From Tenuifilum sp. 4138str (GTDB lineage Bacteria; Bacteroidota; Bacteroidia; Bacteroidales; Tenuifilaceae), in NCBI RefSeq assembly GCF_041102575.1, contig NZ_JBGCUE010000015.1:31062-95061 (forward strand): a stretch of DNA of 64,000 nt, read 5' to 3'. A model generated the notes under the pieces. It was not told the origin of the DNA, ran no database searches, and saw only the letters and a program-made list of their open reading frames with translations. Made by a program: the position numbers and the translations under genes. Below, in pieces: positions 7,489 to 17,900 of the stretch. Positions within the stretch are counted from its first letter, which is position 1; the number at the start of each line of letters is the position of its first letter.

Positions 7489-8880
7489 ATGAGTAAAAAA
7501 ATTGTTTTTCCCCACACTATTGTCATCATCATTTTTATAATGATAGGTCTTATTCTGTTAACCTGGATTTTGCCTGCAGGTGAGTTTGAGAAGCAGCTAG
7601 TAAACGGACGAAAGGTAATTGTTCCCGGAACATACCATCAGGTTAGCGGTTCACCGCAAGGTTTAGGATCGATGCTTACGGCGCCAATAAAGGGATTTAT
7701 TGAGGCCGCCCAAGTAATAGGCTTTTGTTTGATTGTTGGGGGTGCTTTTGGAATGCTAGCACGTACTAAGGCCATTCCGGCTGCACTGAATAGACTTTTG
7801 GAGCGAGGTAAGGATAATCCCCGGCTGAATAGCATAATAGTTCCCATTGTAATGGTATTTTTTTCGCTAGCCGGGGCAACCTTTGGTATGAGTGAATCCA
7901 CTCTTGTTTTTGTAATGATAACTATACCCTTGGCTATTGCTCTTGGCTACGATTCTATTGTGGGTATTTCGATGTCGTTCATGGCTGCAGGCGTTGGATT
8001 TGCAGCAGCAATTACTAATCCGTTTAACATTGGAGTTGCCCATGGAATTGCTGAGTTGCCTTTATTTAGTGGCTGGGAGTTCAGGGTACTGATATGGACA
8101 GTGCTAACATCAATAGCCATTTTCTTCGTAATGCGCTATGCAAACCGGATTAAAAGAAACTTACAGATCAGTTCGGTTTATGAAATTGATAGAGACCGAA
8201 GTGTTGAGGTCTCTGAAGACTCGTCGATAAAAATATTTGATATAAGGCAAAAAATCATTATTGGTTTGCTATTCATATCGCTAATCCTTTTGGTTTATGG
8301 GGCAAACCAATGGAAATGGTTTATAAATGAGATTTCGGCGCTATTTATTGCTTTGGGTATACTTTCAGCAGTAGTTTACAGATTAAAAACCCTCGATGCG
8401 GTTGATGCTTTCATTAATGGCGCTAAGGACATGGTTACCGCAGGCCTCATAATTGGTATGTCCAGAGGATTGCTTGTAATTGCATCACAGGGAAAAATAA
8501 TCGACACTATACTTTATAGCGTTTCCGGGTTAGGCAAGAGCTTACCTCCTGAACTTTCCGTGCAGGTTATTTTCATTTTTCAATCATTGTTTACTTTCCT
8601 GGTTCCTTCAGGTTCAGGACAGGCTGCACTTACCGTTCCAATTGTAGCTCCCCTGAGCGATTTACTTGAAGTGGGACGTCAAACCGCAGTTACCGCTTTT
8701 CACCTTGGCGATGGACTATTCAGCATGTTGGTCCCAACTAGCGGCGTTACTATGGGAGTCCTTTCAATTGCCAAAATCCCCTATACTACATGGGTTAAAT
8801 GGTTTATAAGGTTACTTCTGATTCTTTTTGGGGTTTCCATGATTTTATTAGTTTTTGCATTGTACTATTTTGGGAAATAA
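7489..8880 (+). CDS. YfcC / DcuC-family inner membrane transporter
   Basis: This 463-residue polytopic inner-membrane protein has about 12 hydrophobic segments and belongs to the YfcC family (COG1288; related to C4-dicarboxylate carriers). Members often sit with arginine deiminase or peptidase genes and are thought to move arginine, ornithine or small peptides. Conserved features include the glycine-rich GGAFGMLARTKAIPA, the SLAGATFGMSE loop and the repeated VPSGSGQAALTVPI and VPTSGVTMG loops typical of this fold. It begins 10 bases after the cyanophycinase and is in the same operon, so the likely cargo is beta-Asp-Arg dipeptide, arginine or aspartate. The exact substrate is inferred. A terminator-like hairpin follows before susC. 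Confidence 0.87.
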   Translation: MSKKIVFPHTIVIIIFIMIGLILLTWILPAGEFEKQLVNGRKVIVPGTYHQVSGSPQGLGSMLTAPIKGFIEAAQVIGFCLIVGGAFGMLARTKAIPAALNRLLERGKDNPRLNSIIVPIVMVFFSLAGATFGMSESTLVFVMITIPLAIALGYDSIVGISMSFMAAGVGFAAAITNPFNIGVAHGIAELPLFSGWEFRVLIWTVLTSIAIFFVMRYANRIKRNLQISSVYEIDRDRSVEVSEDSSIKIFDIRQKIIIGLLFISLILLVYGANQWKWFINEISALFIALGILSAVVYRLKTLDAVDAFINGAKDMVTAGLIIGMSRGLLVIASQGKIIDTILYSVSGLGKSLPPELSVQVIFIFQSLFTFLVPSGSGQAALTVPIVAPLSDLLEVGRQTAVTAFHLGDGLFSMLVPTSGVTMGVLSIAKIPYTTWVKWFIRLLLILFGVSMILLVFALYYFGK

Positions 8881-8902
8881 ATGTTTTGGATAATGGATTG
8901 TA

Positions 8903-8930
8903 CGCCGCCTCCATTGGGGCGGTTTTTTGT
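8903..8930 (+). terminator. Terminator-like hairpin between yfcC and susC
   Basis: CCGCC (8905-8909) pairs with GGCGG (8918-8922), followed by six T residues. The stem is short but GC-only and well placed, 25 nt after the yfcC stop. It may end the enzyme transcript or only reduce read-through into susCD. Confidence 0.6.
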
Positions 8931-8999
8931 TTAGTGTTGTTTAGATTCTTTTTTTTTGATACATTTCATGGAATTTTTTCGGTAAACTAATCCTGTAGC

Positions 9000-11900
9000 A
9001 TGAGGCCAATTCTATCTACTTCAGCAATTTTGTTATTTTTTTACACACTTTGCGCTCAGGATGTAGCGGTATATAGTTTTTCATTTAAAGACCAGAAGCT
9101 GGGCGACATTTTAAAGGATATTTCATCTCAAACCGGTTATAAGTTTGCATTCTCTTCATCGGACTTAAATGTCGATACAATAGTTACTTTCTCGGCACGC
9201 AAAAAAGCAGCAGCCGATGTATTTAATTTGCTTGGGAAAACCATTGAGTGTAGTGTTGAAATAATTAACAATACAGTTGTACTAAAACCTTTACGGCTAA
9301 TGCCCCCATTTACTCTAAGGGGAACAGTTGTAGATTTTTCCACAGGCGATTTTATTGCTGGAGCAAATGTTATTACCAGCGACATGAAAGGAACCTATAC
9401 CGATTCGGCAGGCCAATTCTCCCTAGCCGTTAAGTATGGGCAAACGTTAAACTTTTCGTGTATAGGATACCATCCTTTGAATTACCAGGTAACCACCGAT
9501 ACCGTTGTAAGGCTATGGTTAAAACCAATGCTAAACCCAATTGGAGAAATTGTGGTTGTGGCTTTTGGAAGTGAACAACGTAACCTTTTAACGGGGTCAG
9601 TATCGGTAGTTGATCCCCAACGTTTTTCACAGGTAAACGATGCCTCGGTAATGGGTGCTTTCCAAACAAATCTAACCGGAGTACTAATTCAAAACAATGC
9701 AGGAACACCCGGCTCATCGGTTAAAATGAATATTCGGGGAATCACATCCATTTCAGCAGGTAACTCGCCTCTTTTTGTGATTGATGGGGTTCCGGTAATT
9801 ACTGGAAACTACTCGCAGCTCGGTTTTAGCGGGCAAACCATTGATGCCATTTCCGATATTCCGGTAAACGATATTGAATCGATTACAGTTTTAAAAGATG
9901 CCTCATCGAGCGCGCTATATGGCACCCGAGCTTCAAATGGGGTAGTGCTGGTTGCTACAAAAAGGGGGCAAGCAAGCGCCAACAGCATATCAGTTGATTC
10001 CTACTTTGGGCTTCAACAGGCCAACCGGAAGCTCAACATGCTAAATGCCACCCAGTGGATGAATATGATTAACGAGGAAGCCATTCAACGAGGCGAGCCC
10101 CAGGTTTATTCCGATGATTTTATACAAAACAATAAGGTTGATACCCGATGGCTCGATGAAGTATTTCGCGTTGCTCCAACATACAGCCTTCAGCTATCGT
10201 TCAGGGGAGGCGATAGCAACTCATCATACTACGTGAGCGGTAACTACTATAACCAGGATGGAATTGTTTTAGGTAGCGACTTTAGTCGCTACGGGTTCAG
10301 GGTTAACTACGACTATAGCATAAACCCAAAGTTAAAGCTGCAGGTGGGTAATGGTTTCAGCTTTTCAACTAACAATAGGGTTGAGGGCGACCAATCGCTT
10401 AATGGGCCCTTGCCCAACGCCATATCAATGCCACCCATATACCCCGTTTATAACCCCGATGGTACATTCAATAACGATGGTCCCTATGCAAACCCCATTT
10501 CGATAGCAAAGGAGGAAAAAAACCTTGCCAAATCGCATAGGAATATTTCAAACCTGACATTAACGTATAAACCAAGCAGCAATTTTCAAATAAACGCTCA
10601 AGGAGGTATTGATTACTATAACCTGAATGAACAAACCTTTGCCCCAAAACAAACCCGACAAGGAGCAAAGTACGATGGACTTGGAATTGAGGCAACCAGC
10701 AATGTTATTACGTTTTACTATTCATCGTATGCTAATTTTACCAATAAATGGAAAACCGGGAACCTTGAGGTTTTGGGTGGTTTAAGCACTGAGCGATACA
10801 TGGAGCATGGTAGTTACTTAAGGTCGCAAAGTTTCCCCGGTAATAGCATAGAGTTTTTACAGGGTGGCGCAATACCAGTTCAGGCCAGTTCACGGGAAGT
10901 GGATGCGCTGAACCTTTCGGTATTTTCACGTTTGAAATTTCTGTACCTGAACAGGTATATGTTTACATTTAACTTCCGGCGCGACGGATCATCTAAGTTT
11001 GGCGAGAGTAACCGTTTCGGGAATTTCCCGGCTATTGCATTCCTTTGGAATGCATATGACGAACCCTTTTACCCCAAACACACCCTATTTCCAAGAGTTA
11101 AGTTAACGTTGAGTTATGGCCTTACTGGAAACGACCAAATCAGCGATTTTCGGGCACTCGACCTATTCGCCCCAGGATCAAACTATGGCGGCTCAGCAGG
11201 ATTACGACCTGCTCAAATTGCCAACCCCAATTTAAAGTGGGAGTCCACCCATCAGTTTAATGCTGGTATTCGGGTCGACTGGTTGGATAGGGTTCGTCTT
11301 TCAGCCGATTACTATGTAAAAAACACATTCGATTTGCTTTACCGTTTGCCTTACCCTACTTCTACCGGGTTCAGCTATATCATTTCCAATATAGGAAAAA
11401 TGCGAAATAGCGGTTTTGAGCTTGATTTAAATGCCGATTTGCTCACTGAGCCAGTTTCCTGGAACGTTGGATTTACAATAACCATGAACAGGAACGAAGT
11501 AGTAAGCCTATACCAAAACCAACCTATAAGGAATATTGGGCGAGCCTCCAGTAGTATTGAAGAGGGACAACCCCTATCGTTTTTTTACGGCTACAAGGCT
11601 CTTGGTGTGAATCCGGCCGATGGAATGATGATTTACAAAGATTTGAACGGCGATGGTATAATCAACGATTTTGATAAAACACGGATTGGATCCCCATTCC
11701 CTGACCTGTTTGGCGCTCTTACAAGTCAACTTACTTACCGTTCGTTTAGCATTAACTTTAACATTTTCTATTCCATAGGTAATGAGATTTTCAATGCAAC
11801 CCGAATGTACACCGAAACGCTATCAAAATCCAATCAAACCACAGCAGTACTTCGGCGTTGGAGGCAACCCGGCGATATTACCGATATACCTAAAGCATCA

Positions 11901-12185
11901 ACGTATAACAAACTCATTTCATCGAGGTTTGTTGAGGATGGTTCATTTGTAAGGCTGAAGAGCATTAAGTTAACATATACAGTAAACCAAAAAGTGATTA
12001 GGAAAACTGCATTTGCTGGTTTGCAGTTTTACATTGCAGGAAAGAACCTGTTAACATGGACCCGCTACAGCGGTATGGACCCGGAAGTGAACTACAACGG
12101 TGAAAACTCTATAGTGATGGGCACCGATTTCTTTACCTGTCCACAACCTAAAACTTTAATACTGGGAGTATGCGCAAAATTCTAA
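9000..12185 (+). CDS. SusC-like TonB-dependent transporter with STN signalling domain
   Basis: This 1061-residue outer-membrane importer has a signal peptide (1-~20, ending CAQ), an STN domain (~22-98) that talks to FecR, a carboxypeptidase-regulatory-like domain (~103-180), a plug with the SusC signature DASSSALYGTRASNGVVLVA, and a 22-strand barrel ending in a C-terminal aromatic strand. The STN domain marks it as a signal-transducing transporter, which fits the FecR and sigma genes at the start of the locus. It overlaps susD by 16 bases. By context it should import cyanophycin fragments released by the surface cyanophycinase. The family call is certain; the substrate is inferred. Confidence 0.93.
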   Translation: MRPILSTSAILLFFYTLCAQDVAVYSFSFKDQKLGDILKDISSQTGYKFAFSSSDLNVDTIVTFSARKKAAADVFNLLGKTIECSVEIINNTVVLKPLRLMPPFTLRGTVVDFSTGDFIAGANVITSDMKGTYTDSAGQFSLAVKYGQTLNFSCIGYHPLNYQVTTDTVVRLWLKPMLNPIGEIVVVAFGSEQRNLLTGSVSVVDPQRFSQVNDASVMGAFQTNLTGVLIQNNAGTPGSSVKMNIRGITSISAGNSPLFVIDGVPVITGNYSQLGFSGQTIDAISDIPVNDIESITVLKDASSSALYGTRASNGVVLVATKRGQASANSISVDSYFGLQQANRKLNMLNATQWMNMINEEAIQRGEPQVYSDDFIQNNKVDTRWLDEVFRVAPTYSLQLSFRGGDSNSSYYVSGNYYNQDGIVLGSDFSRYGFRVNYDYSINPKLKLQVGNGFSFSTNNRVEGDQSLNGPLPNAISMPPIYPVYNPDGTFNNDGPYANPISIAKEEKNLAKSHRNISNLTLTYKPSSNFQINAQGGIDYYNLNEQTFAPKQTRQGAKYDGLGIEATSNVITFYYSSYANFTNKWKTGNLEVLGGLSTERYMEHGSYLRSQSFPGNSIEFLQGGAIPVQASSREVDALNLSVFSRLKFLYLNRYMFTFNFRRDGSSKFGESNRFGNFPAIAFLWNAYDEPFYPKHTLFPRVKLTLSYGLTGNDQISDFRALDLFAPGSNYGGSAGLRPAQIANPNLKWESTHQFNAGIRVDWLDRVRLSADYYVKNTFDLLYRLPYPTSTGFSYIISNIGKMRNSGFELDLNADLLTEPVSWNVGFTITMNRNEVVSLYQNQPIRNIGRASSSIEEGQPLSFFYGYKALGVNPADGMMIYKDLNGDGIINDFDKTRIGSPFPDLFGALTSQLTYRSFSINFNIFYSIGNEIFNATRMYTETLSKSNQTTAVLRRWRQPGDITDIPKASTYNKLISSRFVEDGSFVRLKSIKLTYTVNQKVIRKTAFAGLQFYIAGKNLLTWTRYSGMDPEVNYNGENSIVMGTDFFTCPQPKTLILGVCAKF

Positions 12186-13516
12186 TATCCATATTGCTCA
12201 TACCGTTTATAGCCTGCGACGATTGGCTCGATATTAAGCCGAAGAACTATGTTGCCTCCGATGAGGTTTTTACAACCCCCGAAAACCTTTATGCAGCCCT
12301 AACCGGTTGCTACGATGCCCTCCAGCTTCAGCATTACTACGGTCGTAGTTTTATCATTGCAGGCGATCTGCTCTCGGACAATAGCGTGGCAAAGGGAACA
12401 AAAATTGAGCTTATTGCCCTAGATGAGAATAATTTGACCCCCGATAATATTATTGTTGAAGGGGTTTGGGAGGATATTTACACTGCAATTAATAGGGCAA
12501 ACTACATCCTTGAAGGAATTCAAGACGTAAATTTTTTAAACGAAACGGAAAAGAACGACATCGTAGGTCAGCTTCGATTTTTAAGGGCTCTGCACTACTT
12601 TAACCTTGTTCGCCTGTATGGTGCTGTGCCGCTTAAGCTTAAACCCACAACCAAAAACGATCCCTCAAATTTTCTTCCACGATCTCCCATTGGTAGTGTT
12701 TATCAGCAAATTATTTCAGACCTTGATTCCGCTGAAATATCAATTCAAAATATTCAGCCTCAGTGGGCTACGGTTCGTTCGTCAAGAGCGCTAAAAGCTC
12801 TGGTCTATTTAACTCTGGCCGATTATCCACATGCCTTGCAGTATGCTAATGAATGTTTGTTGGAAAACTCATACCTGGAATCGGATTACAGCAAGCTATT
12901 CGGTTCATATACCGAGCCAAGTGCCGAAATAGTTTTCTACATACCATTCATACCGAGCGATAATAACCGTTTGGCAGAATACCATTTCCCAAACCAGCTA
13001 GGTGGAAGATACGAGAATGCTCCTAAATCGGATTTGGTAAGCTTAATAGCACCAAGCGATAAACGTAAGAAGTGGATTGCCGAGTCGCTTTCAACAAGCT
13101 CTGGGATCATTTTCTATACAAAAAAATACCCAAACCTTTCTACCGGAGCAAACAACGTTACCGTTTTACGCAATGCTGAACTTTACTTCATCAGAGCCGA
13201 AGCGCTATACTTTACCGATTCTGTAGCCCACTTCAATACCATACTTAACGATTTAAATACAGTTCGACAACGAGCAGGTCTTAACCCTATCGATTCGGCC
13301 ACTGCATTAGGAAAGCTTTGGCCTATCCTGGAGAATGAAAAACAGTTAGAATTTGCCTTTGAGGGCAAGCGTTGGTTCGATTTGGTTAGAACCAACAGGG
13401 CTCTTGTAAAAATACCTAGTATTACCTCAGTAAACCAAACGCTTTTCCCAATACCCCAAACAGAAATTCTTTATAATCCTCAAATTACCCCAACCGACCA
13501 AAATCCGGGTTACTAA
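12170..13516 (+). CDS. SusD-like surface lipoprotein (RagB/SusD family)
   Basis: This 448-residue lipoprotein (PFIAC, Cys16, followed by DDWLDIKP, the usual SusD start) forms the lid of the SusC channel and captures ligand. TPR-like helices appear as LRFLRALHYFNLVRLYGAVPL-type and AELYFIRAEALYF segments, and the C-terminal SusD signature EGKRWFDLVR is present. The start codon lies inside the last codons of susC, a coupling seen in many susCD pairs. Its ligand is expected to be cyanophycin or beta-Asp-Arg peptides because no glycan-active enzyme is near and a cyanophycinase is. Confidence 0.92.
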   Translation: MRKILISILLIPFIACDDWLDIKPKNYVASDEVFTTPENLYAALTGCYDALQLQHYYGRSFIIAGDLLSDNSVAKGTKIELIALDENNLTPDNIIVEGVWEDIYTAINRANYILEGIQDVNFLNETEKNDIVGQLRFLRALHYFNLVRLYGAVPLKLKPTTKNDPSNFLPRSPIGSVYQQIISDLDSAEISIQNIQPQWATVRSSRALKALVYLTLADYPHALQYANECLLENSYLESDYSKLFGSYTEPSAEIVFYIPFIPSDNNRLAEYHFPNQLGGRYENAPKSDLVSLIAPSDKRKKWIAESLSTSSGIIFYTKKYPNLSTGANNVTVLRNAELYFIRAEALYFTDSVAHFNTILNDLNTVRQRAGLNPIDSATALGKLWPILENEKQLEFAFEGKRWFDLVRTNRALVKIPSITSVNQTLFPIPQTEILYNPQITPTDQNPGY

Positions 13517-13522
13517 AAAAAA

Positions 13523-13544
13523 ACGGCTCCCATAGGAGCCGTTC
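13523..13544. terminator. Bidirectional terminator between the two sus loci
   Basis: A 9-bp stem AACGGCTCC (13523-13531) pairs with GGAGCCGTT (13536-13544), with a long A run on its left side that gives a T run for minus-strand transcripts. It lies between convergent susD (ends 13516) and the minus-strand SusD-like gene (ends 13574). Confidence 0.85.
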
Positions 13545-13573
13545 TTAACAAACATAACGCCAATGAAAAAAAT

Positions 13574-14953
13574 CTACTCGTCCCACCAGAATCTATCCTG
13601 CAGGGTAGGAAGAGGAGTAGGGAAATTTTTATTGTAAAGTCGTTCGGTTTGAGGGTATGCTAACCTCCGTGGAATTGCTCCACCCGGATTTTGTGGATTA
13701 TCGCCATTTGGGTTTGGAGTAAGAACTGGATAGCCAGTTCTGCGGTAGTCGGTCCAGCTTTCAATGGAAGCAAACATGGCAATGTACTTCTGCCTGATTA
13801 TGGTTTTCAGCTTATTTTCAAAATCGCCTGTAAGGTTTGCATTTGCAGTAACGTAGCTATCAATGGTTGCCTGTGGCACCGCATCGCCGCAAATCTTGTT
13901 GAGGTTTGCTCTTGTGGCATCCTGGAGGGCCGTTTGAGCAAGAGGATCGTTTTCATCGAGCCTGAGTCGGGCTTCGGCTTCAATGAATTTTAGTTCGTGG
14001 TAGGTAATCATAAAAACCGGCGAGTTGGGCGAAGTAAAGTAGCTGTTTTCAAGGTTTGCCAATCCAAACTTTTTCTTGTAGTAGAAATCCTTGCGGGGGT
14101 CGTTCAGGGCGCTTAAAAGCGAAGTAAATGAAATGTTTGGTATTATATAACCTAAGCGAGCAAATGAATAAAATGGATTATACTCTGAGGCGGAGTAGCC
14201 ATAAGGGAATAGCATGTCGTCGCTGCTTGATGAAATGGCATTCTGGCAAGCCTCAAGCGCTTTCTGTGCTGGGTTAAAATCGAGTTCGGCTGCTCGCTTG
14301 GTAAGGTGCATGTAATACCTTGCTTTAAGGGCGTATGCTACTTTTTTCCATTTGGCAATATCACCACCAAATAGTATGTCGTCGGTTGTGGGTTTACGAC
14401 CGTTGTATGATTTATTGAAGTTTACAATAGCTGTATCGAGCAGTGTTTGAATGGCTTCATAAATGCTTTTCTGAGTATCGAATTTAGGCGATTTATTATT
14501 AGCGCCATCAAGGGCTTCGGAGTAAGGAATATCGCCCCAAAGCGATGTAACATTTCCTAGGCAAAGGGCTAATAGGGTATTCCCAATGCCAACATAGTAA
14601 AAGTTACCGTTACCCTTGGCTACTTCAATCATTTTCTTCAGATTAATCATGGGCCCATCGTAGTAGTCGTTCCAGTCCCATTCAACGTAAAGAGCTTCGT
14701 TTACAACATACTGCTGCACCTGTCGGGGGTGGTTATCAATACCCTCGTAGTACTGCACAAATATACCTGACATTACCTGGCCTGAGCCAGCCATTAACCG
14801 GGCAATGCTTTCCTCGGCAAATGGTAGTATTACGTTCTCGGGTACTTGTGTTGGACTATTGGGATTGATATTCACTTCGCTAATCTCGCACGATACCATT
14901 AGCATTAGTGTAGCAATTGCAGTGATTTTTATTGTTTTATTTACCTTTTTCAT
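13574..14953 (-). CDS. SusD-like lipoprotein, SusD-like_2 type
   Basis: This 459-residue lipoprotein (LMVSC, Cys22) belongs to the SusD/RagB group often labelled SusD-like_2 (PF12771-type). It starts EVNINPNSPTQVP, has the early GNVTSLWGDIPYSEA motif of this group, and ends with a WTDYRRTGYPVL-type segment. It follows its SusC by 12 bases and forms an outer-membrane import complex with it. No enzyme gene sits with the pair, so the substrate is unknown; many such orphan pairs take up peptides. It is convergent with the cyanophycin locus and not part of its operon. Confidence 0.9.
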   Translation of the reverse strand: MKKVNKTIKITAIATLMLMVSCEISEVNINPNSPTQVPENVILPFAEESIARLMAGSGQVMSGIFVQYYEGIDNHPRQVQQYVVNEALYVEWDWNDYYDGPMINLKKMIEVAKGNGNFYYVGIGNTLLALCLGNVTSLWGDIPYSEALDGANNKSPKFDTQKSIYEAIQTLLDTAIVNFNKSYNGRKPTTDDILFGGDIAKWKKVAYALKARYYMHLTKRAAELDFNPAQKALEACQNAISSSSDDMLFPYGYSASEYNPFYSFARLGYIIPNISFTSLLSALNDPRKDFYYKKKFGLANLENSYFTSPNSPVFMITYHELKFIEAEARLRLDENDPLAQTALQDATRANLNKICGDAVPQATIDSYVTANANLTGDFENKLKTIIRQKYIAMFASIESWTDYRRTGYPVLTPNPNGDNPQNPGGAIPRRLAYPQTERLYNKNFPTPLPTLQDRFWWDE

Positions 14954-14965
14954 AGCGCTTGGGTA

Positions 14966-17900
14966 TTAAAAGTTAACCTGAATGTTAAACTCTACTCCCT
15001 TGGTGTTTGGCATGTTAAAGTAGTCGCGACCAAGGCTGTTTGATGTACCCGAAAGGTTTGTTTCGGGGTCAATGCCGGAGTATTTTGTGAAAAGCAGCAG
15101 ATTTCGTCCGCTAACGCCCACCATTAAACCTTTAATGGGGGTTCTGTTCAACCATTTAGTGGGTAAGCTGTAGTTGATGGCAATTTCACGTAAACGTATG
15201 TACGAACCATCTTCAACGCCAGCTTCGGAAAGTCCTGCCATTGTTCCAAGACGACTATAGTAATCAAAATTACGCTTTACTGCCACCGTGTTGGGCTCGC
15301 CGGTATTTACATTTACACCGGGGAAAACGTAAAGCTCATCCCTATTCTCGGTTTCCTTGTGGGTGCCAAGGTAGCTCATTACATTTTTGGTGCCATTATA
15401 CACATCGCCTCCCTTTTTAATGTCGACAAGAGCGGTGAGGTTAATTCCCTTGTAGGTGAAAGTATTTCGAATGCCCAAGGTAAAATCAGGATTTGGATTG
15501 CCTACTATTCCCGGAACGGGATCAACCAGCGGGTAACCATCGTCGCTAACCAGGATTTGACCCTTGTCGTTCCGGAGGTAACGGGTTCCGTACAGAACCC
15601 CATAGGGTTCACCCTTAATGGCAACTGACCGGGTGCTACTCAATCCGGTATTCTGGAACTCGAGTAAAGGAATACCTTCAGGTAAATCCTCAACTATGTT
15701 CCTATTACGGGTAAAGTTAACCTGCATATCCCAGGTAAACTTGTCCATCTTAAGCGGAGTTGCGTAAAGTTGTGCCTCAACACCTCTGTTAGTGATTATA
15801 CCAGCATTTAGCACCATACGGTCGTAACCGCTGGAGTAGGGCACTGGCACTTCAACTATTTGCCCGTCGGTTGTAGAGCTGTAGTAGGCCATATCTAAAC
15901 CCAGGCGATTATCCAAAAATTTCAGGTCAACACCAACCTCCCACGAACGGGTCTCCTCGGGTTTCAGGTTGTTATTTCCAATGGTTCGCTGGGTGGCAAA
16001 AGCGGTTTGTCCGTTTATACCGCCGCTTATGGCCGAGTAGTAGTTCTGTAATGAGTAGATAGGAGCGTCGTTACCCACCTGTGCCCACGATGCCCGAACC
16101 TTACCGAAGCTAAAAATTTTATTTTTCAGGTTAAATGCCTCGGTGAAGATGAAGCTACCATTAACAGCGGGGTAAAAGAACGAGTTTTTTCCCTTAGCCA
16201 AGGTCGACGACCAGTCGTTTCGACCAGTAGTATTTAGGTACAGGTAGTTTTTGTACGACAACCTGATATCGTAGTATGCGCCAACAATCCTGTAACGGGT
16301 GATGTAATCGTCGCCAGTAACCACAGCGGTGTTCGAAAGGTCGTAAAAGTTTGGAAGAATAAGCGAATCGCCGCGCTGCGAGTTCAGGTAGGTGTACTTG
16401 TTGTAGTAGTTGTGTCCAAGCAGAACATTTAGCTTGAGATCGTTTGTGATATCCTTTTCGGCTGTAAGTATAAAGTCGGAGTTAAAGCTGTTGAAATTAT
16501 ACAGGCTGGCGGTTACGTAGCCGTTGGTAACGTCGTTAGAGTTATTGTCGAAGAATGAGTTGCGCTGTTCCGAGTAAAAGTCGATACCAGCCCTGTACAT
16601 GGCGCTAAGCCATGGTAAAATCTGGTAGTCAATCTGGCTGTTGCCAATAATACGGTTAACCTCATCGCTAGAGCGGTTCTTATTTACTGACCAGTAAGGG
16701 TTATCGTACTTTGAGTAGTAGTTGCGTTGGGTTCCATCGGGGAACATATATGCACTGGGGTCGTTAACGGGATCACTGGAGCCGTTAGTGAGATCAAAGG
16801 TTGGCGTGCATCGCATAAGACCAACCATAACTGCCGATAGGTTACTCCCCTTTTGCGCATAGCTACCCTGTGAATTGGAGTAGGTGGCTGAACCGGAAAT
16901 TTTTAGCTTGTCCGATAGCTTTGTATCGCCCGAGAGCTTAAAGTTTAACCGTTCAAAGCTGGTTAGGGGAACAACACCATTCTGGTTGAGGTAACCCATT
17001 GAGAACAGGTAGCTACCATTATCGGATCCTCCGCTTATGCTATGGTAGGTGTTACTGTTTACGGCAGTTTCAAAGAAATCGTCAATGTTTTTATATGGAA
17101 TTACCCTTTTATCGGTTGCTGATGGGTCGCTCATGCCTACAATTCGTCCGTTTTTATCGTACGGGTAGTTGATATCGCCATCGTAGCGGAGGGTGTCAAT
17201 CAGCGGGCCCCAGCTGAAATTGGTTGTGCTGGAGTAGCTGCCATTTGTACCCTGTGCGTAGCGGTACTGTTTTTCGGGGAGTTTGTTAACCCTATCGAAA
17301 CCCAGTGTTGATTTAAAGGTGATATTCCTGCGGATACCCTTTCCTTTACCCGATTTGGTGGTGATGATTATTGCTCCATTGGCAGCCCGAATACCGTAGA
17401 GTGCCGATGCTGCTGCACCCTTCAGAACCGAAACCGATTCGATATCGTCGGAGTTTAGGTCGATGGCGCGGTTGGAGTAATCGTAAACGGCGCTTCCGGC
17501 ATAATCGTTGTCAATGGGTACACCATCAACCACAAACAGCGGTGAGTTGCCATCGGCGCGCAGCGACGAGCGACCACGTATCACAATATCGGCCGATGCA
17601 CCGGGTGTTCCCGATGAGCTGGTTACGCTTATACCGGCAATTTTTGAGCTAAGCGCGTTTACAATATTCGACTGGTTGGTGGTGCTGAGCTCATCGCCCT
17701 TTACATCCTGTGCGGCGTAGCCCAACGCCTTTTTCTCGGCCTTTATCCCTATTGCGGTTACAATTACATCCTGCAGTACGGTCGATTCCCTGTTGAGCTC
17801 AATGCGAATAGTTGCTTGCTTACCCACATTCACCCGCTTTTTGTCGTAACCCACAAAGCTTACCATCAGGAACATCTCGTTTTCACCAAGCTCAATGGAA

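Noticed and set aside
8799..8990. 63-codon frame over the end of yfcC and the following hairpin
   Set aside because: It overlaps the yfcC coding end out of frame and runs through the terminator; no protein features.
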